A stretch of 64,000 nucleotides of DNA from positions 2,108,001-2,172,000 of the forward strand of contig NZ_CP017580.1 in assembly GCF_001806325.1 (NCBI RefSeq). Reading direction: 5' to 3'. Numbering within the stretch: position 1 is the first letter of the stretch; every line of letters begins with the position of its first letter. The notes under the pieces are model-generated. The model was not told the DNA's origin and made no database searches. It saw only the letters and a program-made list of their open reading frames with translations. The stretch is from Curtobacterium sp. BH-2-1-1. GTDB lineage: Bacteria > Actinomycetota > Actinomycetes > Actinomycetales > Microbacteriaceae. Positions 55,354-64,000 of this stretch are shown here, piece after piece. The position numbers and the translations under genes were made by a program.

Positions 55354-56385
55354 ATGGACTACAGACTCCTCGGCAACAGCGGGACATCGGTGTCGACGCT
55401 GACCCTCGGCACCATGACCTTCGGCAGCGAAGCCGACGAACCCACCTCGCACACCATCATCGACACGTTCGTCGCCGCCGGCGGCACGCTCATCGACACG
55501 GCGGACGTCTACTCCGGCAACGAGTCCGAGCGCATCATCGGCCGCTGGCTCGCCGCGCACCCGACCGAGGCACAGCAGGTCGTCCTCGCCACCAAGGGGC
55601 GCTTCCCGCAGGGCGACGGGCCGAACGACCTCGGGCTGTCCCGTCGGCACCTCCGGGTCGCCCTCGACGCCTCGCTCGAGCGTCTCGGTGTCGAACACAT
55701 CGACCTGTACCAGATGCACGCGTGGGACGCCCTCACCCCGATCGAGGAGACCCTGCGCTTCCTCGACGACGCCGTGTCCGCGGGCAAGATCGGCTCCTAC
55801 GGGTTCTCGAACTACCTCGGGTACCAGATCACGAAGGCCGTGTACGAGGCGAAGGGCCACGGGTGGGCCCCGCCCGTGACGCTGCAGCCGCAGTACAACC
55901 TGCTCGTCCGCGACATCGAGCACGAGATCGTCCCCGCCTGCCTCGACGCCGGCATCGGCCTGCTGCCCTGGTCGCCCCTCGCCGGCGGCTGGCTCTCCGG
56001 CAAGTACCAGCGCGACGAGGCCCCCAGCGGCGCGACCCGGCTCGGCGAGAACCCGGCGCGCGGGATGGAGGCGTGGGAGGCGCGGAACGGCGACGAGCGC
56101 ACCTGGGCCGTCCTCGACGCGGTGTCGGACATCGCCGACGCGCACGGTGCCTCGCGGTCGCAGGTCTCCCTGGCGTGGCTCCTCGCCCGACCGGCCGTGA
56201 CGAGCGTCATCCTCGGTGCCCGGACGGTCTCGCAGCTCGAGGACAACCTCGGTGCCGCCGACCTCGTCCTCGACGACGCCGAGCTCGCACGGCTCACCGA
56301 GGTCAGCGCGCCGCGCATCGACGACTACCCCTACGGCACCGCGGGTGTCGCGCAGCGCGAGCGGAAGATCACCGGGGGTCGCTGA
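55354..56385 (+). CDS. Aldo/keto reductase
   Basis: A 343-residue NADPH-dependent reductase of carbonyl compounds. The catalytic tetrad is present: Asp and Tyr in DTADVYSGNESERIIG, Lys in VLATKGRF, His in YQMHAWD; later FSNYLGYQ, WSPLAGGWLSGKY, and SVILGARTVSQLEDNLGA. ATG with TACCGT 7 bases upstream. It follows the hydrolase by 53 bp but seems to have its own promoter. It resembles plant-potassium-channel-beta-type AKRs. Confidence 0.9.
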   Translation: MDYRLLGNSGTSVSTLTLGTMTFGSEADEPTSHTIIDTFVAAGGTLIDTADVYSGNESERIIGRWLAAHPTEAQQVVLATKGRFPQGDGPNDLGLSRRHLRVALDASLERLGVEHIDLYQMHAWDALTPIEETLRFLDDAVSAGKIGSYGFSNYLGYQITKAVYEAKGHGWAPPVTLQPQYNLLVRDIEHEIVPACLDAGIGLLPWSPLAGGWLSGKYQRDEAPSGATRLGENPARGMEAWEARNGDERTWAVLDAVSDIADAHGASRSQVSLAWLLARPAVTSVILGARTVSQLEDNLGAADLVLDDAELARLTEVSAPRIDDYPYGTAGVAQRERKITGGR

Positions 56386-56530
56386 GCGTTCGCTGTCCGA
56401 CGGGTGCGGCTTTCCGCGAGCTTGACCAGGGATGTGGACACCGTGTTCGGTGCGGTGTCACCATCACTGCACGACCGGCTGGTTACCGCGTCGAGCGCTC
56501 GGAACGCCCCCTGATCCGTGTTCCACGCGC

Positions 56531-56564
56531 CGAAGGCCCCGGGTGTTCCCACCCGGGGCCTTCG
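56531..56564 (-). terminator. Terminator after tRNA-Thr
   Basis: A perfect 14-bp stem CGAAGGCCCCGGGT with the loop GTTCCC, just downstream of the tRNA on the minus strand. Confidence 0.75.
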
Positions 56565-56571
56565 CACGTGG

Positions 56572-56644
56572 GGCCGGCAGCGGGACTCGAACCCGCAACC
56601 CCCGTATTACAAGTACGGTGCGCTACCAATTGCGCCATGCCGGC
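56572..56644 (-). tRNA. tRNA-Thr (anticodon TGT)
   Basis: Complete 73-nt cloverleaf on the minus strand: acceptor GCCGGCA / TGCCGGC, D-arm GGCGCAATTGGTAGCGC, anticodon stem around CTTGTAA giving TGT, and T-arm with GGTTCGAGTCC. No encoded CCA. Lies between a terminator and msrB, both on the same strand. Confidence 0.94.
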
Positions 56645-56680
56645 TGACGCGCCCATCCTAGCGGCGGACGCGCCGGGGCC

Positions 56681-57085
56681 TCACTCGCTCTTCTCGGAGA
56701 AGTTCAGCGAGATCGAGTTCATGCAGTAGCGGTCACCCGTCGGCGTGCCGAACCCGTCGGGGAACACGTGGCCGAGGTGCGAGCCGCAGTTCGCGCAGCG
56801 GACCTCGGTGCGTGCCATGCCGAGGGAGTTGTCCTCGAGCAGCTGCACTGCGTCGGGATCGACCGACTCGTAGAACGACGGCCAGCCGCAGCCGGAGTCG
56901 AACTTCGTGCCGCTCTTGAACAGCTCCGCGCCGCACGCCGCACAGGTGTAGACACCGGCGCGCTCCTCGTCGAGGAGGTCACCCGTCCACGGGCGCTCCG
57001 TGCCGGCCTGCCGGAGGACGGCGTACTGGTCCGGGGAGAGCTCCTCGCGCCACTGGGCGTCGGACTTGTCGACGTTGTATGCCAT
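56681..57085 (-). CDS. msrB: Peptide-methionine (R)-S-oxide reductase
   Basis: Repairs methionine R-sulfoxide in proteins. The 134 residues contain two CxxC zinc pairs (CAACGAELF, CANCGSHLGHVF) and the catalytic Cys in GDRYCMNSISLNF. The normal length for MsrB. Strong ribosome binding site GGAGGAAA close to the ATG. Upstream of tRNA-Thr on the same strand. Confidence 0.96.
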   Translation of the reverse strand: MAYNVDKSDAQWREELSPDQYAVLRQAGTERPWTGDLLDEERAGVYTCAACGAELFKSGTKFDSGCGWPSFYESVDPDAVQLLEDNSLGMARTEVRCANCGSHLGHVFPDGFGTPTGDRYCMNSISLNFSEKSE

Positions 57086-57142
57086 TGTTTCCTCCTGCTC
57101 CTGTCGCCGTTGCTGGACGACCACTTCGGTAAACTCGCGACG

Positions 57143-57616
57143 ATGTCCGAACATTCCGTGCACCACGCCCGTTGGGACCGTCTGACGACGGACGAACTGT
57201 ACGGCATCGTGGTGATCCGGAACCGCGTGTTCGCACTGGAACAACGCGTCACGGCCGAGGACTACGACGGCCGTGACCGTGAACCGGACACCGAGCACTG
57301 GTGGTTCGGCACCGACGACCGAGCGGTTGGGTACCTGCGGCTCATCCGACCCGCACCGGACGAGGTCCACCCGGACGGTTCGGCAGCACCCGCCTGGGTG
57401 ATCGGCCGGGTCGCCACCGACCCCGGACACCGCGGGAGCGGGATCGCCGGTCGCCTCGTGGCCGCGGTGCTCGGTGCGCACGGGCACGAGCCGTTCGTCC
57501 TGCACGCCCAGGAGTACGTCGCTGGACTCTACGAGCGCCACGGCTTCGTCCGCTTCGGAGCGCCCTACGACGAGGCCGGCATCCGTCACGTCGGCATGCA
57601 CCGTCCCGGTCGCTGA
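57143..57616 (+). CDS. GNAT family acetyltransferase (ElaA-like)
   Basis: A 157-residue acetyltransferase like E. coli ElaA: N-terminal LTTDELYGIVVIRNRVFALEQR, motif A IGRVATDPGHRGSGIAGRLVAAVL with the CoA loop, LHAQEYVAGLYERHGFVRFG at motif B. Substrate unknown. ATG with TAAACT 7 bases upstream. Shares one base with the next gene (TGATG). Confidence 0.87.
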   Translation: MSEHSVHHARWDRLTTDELYGIVVIRNRVFALEQRVTAEDYDGRDREPDTEHWWFGTDDRAVGYLRLIRPAPDEVHPDGSAAPAWVIGRVATDPGHRGSGIAGRLVAAVLGAHGHEPFVLHAQEYVAGLYERHGFVRFGAPYDEAGIRHVGMHRPGR

Positions 57617-58617
57617 TGGACACGCGGGAGCGGTACGCCGCCTACGCGGAGCGCATCGCGGGCGTCTCGCCGTCCTACGCCGCGTGGGCGCGGTCGCTGG
57701 ACGACGGGGCGGTGTCTTTGCTCGACGAGGTCCCGGAATCGAAGCGGCAGCCGGAACTCCTCTTCGCGGTCGCCCGTCGCCTGGGCGCCGATCCGGCGGA
57801 CCCCGGTGCGCTGCGCGCGCTCGTCCAGGAGGCGCGACCCGCCCTGGTCGCCGCCCTCGCCTCCGCCACGGTGCAGGCCAACGACCCCAGACGCCTCGCC
57901 CCGGTGGTCCCGCTGTTCGCGGCGCTCGCCGCGCGGGTCGGGCGGCCGCTCGGTCTCGTCGACGCGGGGGCGGCGGCGGGGCTGTGCTCGATCCCGGACC
58001 GGGTGACGCTCGACTACGTCGTCGGGGCGCGGTCCGAGGTCGTCCGCATGCACACGGCCTCCGTCGAGCCCGGCGTGCACCTCGTCGCGGCGGCCAGCGG
58101 CGCGGTGCCGGCACCGGCAGCGTGCCCGATCGACGTCCGGGCGCGGGTGGCCCTCGACCCGAACCCGATCGACCTCGCCGGGCCCGGGGCGTTCGACCGG
58201 CTCGTCGAGGCCGTCCCGCCCGAGGCGACGGACCGCACCGCCCTGATGCGCGAGGCTGCGCGTGCGACGCTCGCCGCGCCTCCCGTCCGCATCCGGGGCA
58301 CCCTGCCTGGTGACCTCGACCGCGCACTGGAGGCCCTGCCGGACGACGTCGTGCCCGTCGTCCTGACCACCGGGACCCTCGTGTACGTCCCCGGCGCGGA
58401 CCGCCAGCGGTTCGTCGACCGGGTGCGCGAGCGGGGCGTGCACTGGATCGCGCTGGAACGCACGGGGATCCTCAGCGGGGTCGCCGCGACCCTGCCGGAC
58501 GACGTCGACCCCGCTGATCCGGAGGCGTTCGCGACCGCATCGCTCGACGGTGTGGCCCTGGCCGTCTCGGACCCGTTCGGGGTCCGCGTCCGGTGGTTGG
58601 CCGATCCGAACCTGTGA
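57616..58617 (+). CDS. DUF2332 family protein
   Basis: A 333-residue protein of the actinobacterial/alphaproteobacterial DUF2332 group: YAAYAERIAGVSPSYAAWARSL at the start, VPESKRQPELLFAVARRLG, GLVDAGAAAGLCSIPDRVTLDY (a Rossmann-like SAM-binding pattern), and VLTTGTLVYVPGADRQRFVDRV. It may be a methyltransferase-like protein; function unknown. Coupled to the GNAT gene by a TGATG overlap. Confidence 0.83.
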   Translation: MDTRERYAAYAERIAGVSPSYAAWARSLDDGAVSLLDEVPESKRQPELLFAVARRLGADPADPGALRALVQEARPALVAALASATVQANDPRRLAPVVPLFAALAARVGRPLGLVDAGAAAGLCSIPDRVTLDYVVGARSEVVRMHTASVEPGVHLVAAASGAVPAPAACPIDVRARVALDPNPIDLAGPGAFDRLVEAVPPEATDRTALMREAARATLAAPPVRIRGTLPGDLDRALEALPDDVVPVVLTTGTLVYVPGADRQRFVDRVRERGVHWIALERTGILSGVAATLPDDVDPADPEAFATASLDGVALAVSDPFGVRVRWLADPNL

Positions 58618-58713
58618 CCGGTCTTCGCGACAGTCCAGCGGCGTGCCAGGGTGCGGATGACCTCCACCCCTACGATGTGCGAGACCCGTTCCCCCACCGT
58701 GATCGGAACCGCA

Positions 58714-59010
58714 GTGACCGCCACACCCGTCGAGCTCGACGAGCTCGCCAAGCACGTGCTCGCGTTCGAGCACGACCGGGCACGGCACGACCGCACGAAG
58801 GAAGCGGAGATCCGGGTCGAGTTCGACATGTCGCCCGCTCGGTACTACCAGGTGCTGAACCGTGTGATCGACTCGCCCGCGGCGCTCGCGTACGACCCGC
58901 AGCTGGTCTCCCGGCTGCAGCGGCTCCGGTACGCGCGCACCAGTGCCCGGGCGGCGCGCAGCTTCGTCGCGCCCGGTGCAGCTCCCGAAGGACGTGAAGA
59001 GGAACGATGA
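58714..59010 (+). CDS. DUF3263 protein
   Basis: A 98-residue actinobacterial protein with a helix-turn-helix-like core: HDRTKEAEIRVEFDMSPARYYQVLNRVIDSP and RLQRLRYARTSARAARSF. The pattern fits DUF3263, thought to be a small DNA-binding or regulatory protein. GTG start with a weak GGAACC upstream; a GTG five codons earlier is possible. TACGAT at 58670-58675 is a likely -10 box. It overlaps the LytR_C gene by four bases. Confidence 0.82.
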   Translation: MTATPVELDELAKHVLAFEHDRARHDRTKEAEIRVEFDMSPARYYQVLNRVIDSPAALAYDPQLVSRLQRLRYARTSARAARSFVAPGAAPEGREEER

Positions 59011-59588
59011 CGACGAGATACCCCCGAGACCGGTTCGACGACGTCGCCGACGGCCCCCGGGTCGGGGCGCACCGCGGTGCGCAGCGGCGTGGGCGCGGGT
59101 GGATCGCGTTCGCGTGGGCGGCGCTCGCCACCGGTGTCATCGTGGGGGTCTGCGTCGTCGCGCTCGCGCTCCTGAACGGCAGCTACTCGTTCACCGGCTC
59201 GGCATCGCCGTCGGCTTCGGCCTCGGCGTCGGCGTCCGCATCGGCGGCGCCGTCGTCGTCCGCGTCCTCGTCGGCGTCGCAGGCACCGGCCGCGGGGACC
59301 CCGGCCGACCAGGGTGCGACGACGCTCGTCGTGCTGAACGGCACGTCGACGACCGGCCTCGCGGCGAAGGGCAGCGCGGCGCTGACCTCGGCCGGGTGGA
59401 AGGTGACGTCGACGGGGGACGCCGGCACGACCGGGGCGACCTCGACGATCGTGTACTACCAGCAGGCCGCCCAGGCCGCCGTCGCGCAGGGCATCGCGAA
59501 GTCGCTGGGCACGACCGCGGTGCAGCAGTCGGCGGCGTTCCCGAACGCCGACATCAGCGTCGTGCTCGGCGCGGACTACGCCGGCTGA
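59007..59588 (+). CDS. LytR C-terminal domain membrane protein
   Basis: A 193-residue single-pass protein. One helix (about 33-57, IAFAWAALATGVIVGVCVVALALL), a Ser/Ala/Pro repeat spacer of about 35 residues, then a LytR_C domain (TTLVVLNGTSTTGLAAKGSAALTSAG; ADISVVLGADYAG). LytR_C proteins sit on the cell-wall side and may help regulate wall-polymer attachment; the catalytic LCP domain is absent. ATGA overlap with the DUF3263 gene. Ribosome binding site GAAGAGGAA. Confidence 0.85.
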   Translation: MTTRYPRDRFDDVADGPRVGAHRGAQRRGRGWIAFAWAALATGVIVGVCVVALALLNGSYSFTGSASPSASASASASASAAPSSSASSSASQAPAAGTPADQGATTLVVLNGTSTTGLAAKGSAALTSAGWKVTSTGDAGTTGATSTIVYYQQAAQAAVAQGIAKSLGTTAVQQSAAFPNADISVVLGADYAG

Positions 59589-59791
59589 TCGTTCCCGGCG
59601 CATTCCTGGTCGCGTTCTCCGGTTGGTGATGCGTGCATTTGTGACGGCCGTGTTTCGAGCACGTTGATTCTTGTCGGAATCGACGTGAAACAACGTCACA
59701 CCTCTTGCCCTGTCGGCATTGTTCGGTAAGAGTCTCCCCAAGACGGCGACTACGCCGTCCGCACCAGCACCACCGCAGGGAGCAAGAGATC
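59589..59791 (+). other. Leader region of the cold-shock gene
   Basis: 203 bp with lower G+C than its flanks. A TTGCCC (59705) and TAAGAG pair with a 16-bp spacer is a likely promoter. The remaining 60 nt, before a GGGAGCAAGAG ribosome binding site, is a short leader. No gene is seen. Confidence 0.45.
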
Positions 59792-61853
<2,062 letters not shown>

Positions 61854-61865
61854 GCAGTCCTGACG

Positions 61866-61900
61866 GAAGGGCCTCGCACGCTGCGCGTGCGGGGCCCTTC
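61866..61900 (+). terminator. groEL terminator
   Basis: A 16-bp stem GAAGGGCCTCGCACGC / GCGTGCGGGGCCCTTC (one G-U type pair) with a 3-nt loop, 12 bp after the stop. Confidence 0.85.
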
Positions 61901-61907
61901 CGCGTGC

Positions 61908-61922
61908 GGGGGGGGGGGGGGG
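61908..61922. repeat. Run of 15 G
   Basis: An uninterrupted 15-base homopolymer right after the groEL terminator, followed by about 50 bases of G-rich sequence with several GGGG runs. The exact length is prone to sequencing or assembly error and to slippage in vivo. Confidence 0.8.
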
Positions 61923-62147
61923 CGGCGCCGGCGGGGGCTGGGGGCGGGCGGGGCCGCCGAGCGGGCGGAAGACGTCACGCTCGCCGATTCCTGGCGGCAC
62001 CTACCGCCCGCTCCGCGAACCACGCGCGGCGTGTTCTGCCCGCTCAGTCCCGAGACTGTTCCCGCACAGGAGGCGCGGCTCGGCAGTTCTCCACAGGTCG
62101 CCTCCCGAAGATCCTCCGTTGGGCACCTCTTGGCGACGATGGTGCGC

Positions 62148-63080
62148 ATGCGCGACGCACGTCCCCTTCCGGTTCCGTTCCAGTACGCCCCGTTCCGCGT
62201 TCGGGACGCGCTTGCGCGGGACATCCCCGCGGGTCGACTCCGGCGCCGTGACCTCGAGTCGCCCGTCCACGGTGTGCGCGCTCGTGCCGGTTCGACCGTC
62301 AGTCGGATCGACGCGATCGCGGTGGTGCTCCGACCCGACCAGCACTTCAGCCACACCAGTGCGGCGTCGATCTGGGGCGCACCGTTGCCGTCGGCTGCTC
62401 GCAACGGCCCGGTGCACGTCACCTCGGCGTCGGACAACGCCATGCGGCGCACCGGAGTGGTGGGGCACCGGTCGGCATCGACGGACGTCCGACTGCACTG
62501 TGGCAAACGGGTGAGCGCACCGGCGCAGATGTGGTTCGAGTGTGCCTCGCTGCTCGAACTCGCCGACCTGGTGGTGATCGGTGATCACCTCGTCGGTCGG
62601 AGCGGACTCGCGACCATCGATGAGCTCGCCGAGGCGATCCGTGCTGGGGCACGAGCATCTCGGATGGCGCGTGCTGCACTGGAGTTGATCCGCGTCGGAG
62701 CGGAGTCAGCGATGGAGACCCGCGTCCGTCTCGCCGTCGTCGACGCGGGGTTCCCCGAGCCGCAGCTCAACATCGACGTCCTCGACGGTGCTGGCAAGTT
62801 CCTCGGACGCGTCGACATGGCCTGGCCGGAGTACCGCATCGCCCTCGAGTACGACGGTGACCACCACCGGGAGCGCGAGACCTTCCACCACGACCAGCGT
62901 CGCCGGAACGGCTTCGAGGTGAACGGCTGGCTCGTGATCCACGTCACCGCTGCCGATGCCGCTCGTCCAGCGGTCATGTTCGAGCGACTGCGTCAGGCTT
63001 TCGCGTTGCGAGTGGGCAGGACACGCGGCCAGTCGACCGCCGACCGGGCGGTTCGTGCCGGTCTGGAGCGTCGAACGTGA
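62148..63080 (+). CDS. DUF559-type (Vsr/Mrr-like) endonuclease-domain protein
   Basis: A 310-residue protein with an AbiEi-like N-terminal region (FRVRDALARDIPAGRLRRRDLESPVHGVRA) and a C-terminal nuclease-like domain of the DUF559 type: SAMETRVRLAVVDAGFPEPQ, then VDMAWPEYRIALEYDGDHHRER, fitting a PD-(D/E)XK core. Such genes are common in Microbacteriaceae, often as several copies. GACGAT stands 7 bases before the ATG chosen; an upstream in-frame ATG at 62139 is possible. Stand-alone, no antitoxin or methylase partner seen. Confidence 0.82.
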   Translation: MRDARPLPVPFQYAPFRVRDALARDIPAGRLRRRDLESPVHGVRARAGSTVSRIDAIAVVLRPDQHFSHTSAASIWGAPLPSAARNGPVHVTSASDNAMRRTGVVGHRSASTDVRLHCGKRVSAPAQMWFECASLLELADLVVIGDHLVGRSGLATIDELAEAIRAGARASRMARAALELIRVGAESAMETRVRLAVVDAGFPEPQLNIDVLDGAGKFLGRVDMAWPEYRIALEYDGDHHRERETFHHDQRRRNGFEVNGWLVIHVTAADAARPAVMFERLRQAFALRVGRTRGQSTADRAVRAGLERRT

Positions 63081-63139
63081 CAGATAGTGCCCGCTCGGGA
63101 CGGGCGTGGGCCGGCGGGCGGGCGGCACGCCCGCGGGCG

Positions 63140-64000
63140 TCAAGCGCCGGCGGGCGCGGGGGCGGCGTAGTCGCGGGGGAGCAGGGGGAGCCACACGCGG
63201 AAGGTCGCGCCGCCGCCCTCGGTGTCGAACACCTCGACCGACCCGTGGTGCGCCGCGACGATGCCCGAGACGATCGCGAGCCCGAGGCCCGAGCCGCCGG
63301 TGTCCCGTGCGCGCGAGGTGTCGGCACGCCAGAAGCGCTGGAAGATCTTGTCGCGCAGCTGCGGCGGGATGCCCTCGCCGTGGTCGATCACGTCGATGTG
63401 CGCCATCCCGCGCTCGTCGTCCACGCCGATGCCGATCTCGATCGGGTCGTCGTGCTCCGTGAAGCGCATGGCGTTGCCCATGAGGTTCGTCACGATCTGG
63501 CGGATCTTGTTCTCCTCCGCCAGGACGATCGGCGGCCGCTTCGGCAGCACGACGGTGGGCAGCGGGGTGGTCTCGTCGGTGGGGGCAGCCGTGCCGTCGA
63601 CACCCATCGCGCGGGTGCGGCGGGCGCGGAGTCGCGCGATCGTCTGGCGCGAGAACGCGATGGGGCCGGTCGTGTTCGCGGACGTCGGCGATGCCGGGGG
63701 GCCGTCGCCGGAACCGGGGGCCGAGGCGGGAGCCGACGCCGGGCGGACCGCGTGCGGCACGCTCTCGCCGGTCACCGAGTCCTCGACGAGCACCTGGATC
63801 TCGCGGTCGGGGTTCGACGCCATCGTGTCGAGCGCGGAGTCACGGGCGATGGCGACGAGGTCGACCGGGCCGAGCTCGAGCGGCTTCGACTCGTCGATGC
63901 GGGCGAGCTGTAGCAGGTCCTGCACGAGGAGGCCCATGCGCTGGGCTTCCTTCTCGATGCGCTCCATCGCCTGGGCGACGTCCTCTTCCTTACGGAGCGC
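63140..64000 (-). CDS. Sensor histidine kinase (partial, C-terminal part)
   Basis: The gene runs past the right edge; the frame is open to base 64000, so sensor and phospho-His parts are missing. What remains is the end of the DHp helix (ALRKEEDVAQAMERIEKEAQRMG), a linker with low-complexity Pro/Ser sequence, then the ATPase domain with NLMGNAMRFTEHDD (N box), HGEGIPPQLRDKIFQRFWRAD (G1/F boxes) and GGSGLGLAIVSGIV (G2). It resembles the TcrS/TrcS group of kinases. The insert between DHp and ATPase is about 90 residues, longer than usual. Confidence 0.88.
   Translation of the reverse strand, partial: ALRKEEDVAQAMERIEKEAQRMGLLVQDLLQLARIDESKPLELGPVDLVAIARDSALDTMASNPDREIQVLVEDSVTGESVPHAVRPASAPASAPGSGDGPPASPTSANTTGPIAFSRQTIARLRARRTRAMGVDGTAAPTDETTPLPTVVLPKRPPIVLAEENKIRQIVTNLMGNAMRFTEHDDPIEIGIGVDDERGMAHIDVIDHGEGIPPQLRDKIFQRFWRADTSRARDTGGSGLGLAIVSGIVAAHHGSVEVFDTEGGGATFRVWLPLLPRDYAAPAPAGA

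Noticed and set aside
59589..59791. Cold-shock-type structured leader or riboswitch before the csp gene
   Set aside because: The probable promoter leaves only about 60 nt of leader and no conserved element was recognised.
62148..63080. Toxin-antitoxin or restriction system around the DUF559 gene
   Set aside because: The gene is alone; neither a methylase nor a small partner gene is adjacent on either strand.

Overview
The window is high-G+C actinobacterial chromosome, most likely from the Microbacteriaceae (a Curtobacterium-like strain is my guess, not something the sequence proves). The reasons are: G+C near 70% with strong third-position bias; an actinobacterial gene set (mycothiol synthase, SenX3/RegX3, CarD, GlnR, ClpS followed by a DUF2017 gene, RskA, NUDIX/phosphatase MutT1, fused IspDF, DUF3263, a two-CIRCE groEL); many 4-bp GTGA/ATGA gene overlaps; and many starts with a TANNNT box 6-7 bases upstream and no ribosome binding site, as expected for leaderless mRNAs. 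I see no insertion sequence, prophage, integrase or CRISPR array. It reads as core chromosome.

Layout. 1-3.6 kb: end of an ABC ATPase, a NUDIX hydrolase, nagB behind a DasR-like operator, and a MalY/PatB-type lyase. 3.8-8.7 kb: a secreted GH92 mannosidase, then purU, a small membrane protein and nagA on the minus strand. 9-12.7 kb: MarR/MFS pair and clpS-DUF2017-GNAT. 12.7-15.1 kb: a ZTP riboswitch driving glyA-folD. 15.3-16.3 kb: two coupled membrane proteins. 16.3-20.4 kb: galTK opposite a DeoR regulator and an aldose epimerase. 20.6-24.2 kb: hypothetical genes, an SGNH hydrolase, an acyltransferase and tRNA-Lys. 24.7-26.2 kb: sigK-rskA behind a SigK-like promoter.

26.5-34 kb holds phosphate uptake and polyphosphate genes (pstSCAB, mutT1, ppk); phoU, senX3 and regX3 follow at 40.3-43 kb. 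Direct repeats of GTTCACC on an 11-bp pitch lie upstream of pstS, ppk and senX3, so I read these as one RegX3-controlled regulon. Between the two blocks are glnR-mshD, a 38-codon membrane peptide with a nitrobindin-like gene and ygfZ, a methyltransferase and gpmA. 43-50.6 kb holds a lipoprotein, carD, ispDF, cysS, rlmB, a DUF4032 gene and an orphan sugar-type ABC ATPase. 50.8-59.6 kb is mixed: DsbA-like protein, zinc peptidase, DUF2090 aldolase, nnrE, hydrolase, aldo/keto reductase, tRNA-Thr, msrB, GNAT, DUF2332, DUF3263 and a LytR_C protein. 59.8-64 kb holds a cold-shock gene, groEL with two CIRCE operators, a 15-G run, a DUF559-type nuclease gene and the end of a sensor kinase.

The most unusual content is non-coding. 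Several families of intergenic palindromes occur at 3' ends of genes, two of them as unlinked near-identical pairs and one as a tandem pair, and a decamer (GGAGGCGCGG or its complement) occurs 19 times in 64 kb, in coding and intergenic DNA. I found no convincing new multi-gene defence or biosynthetic system. Product calls rest on recognising motifs and family features by eye; no database search was run.
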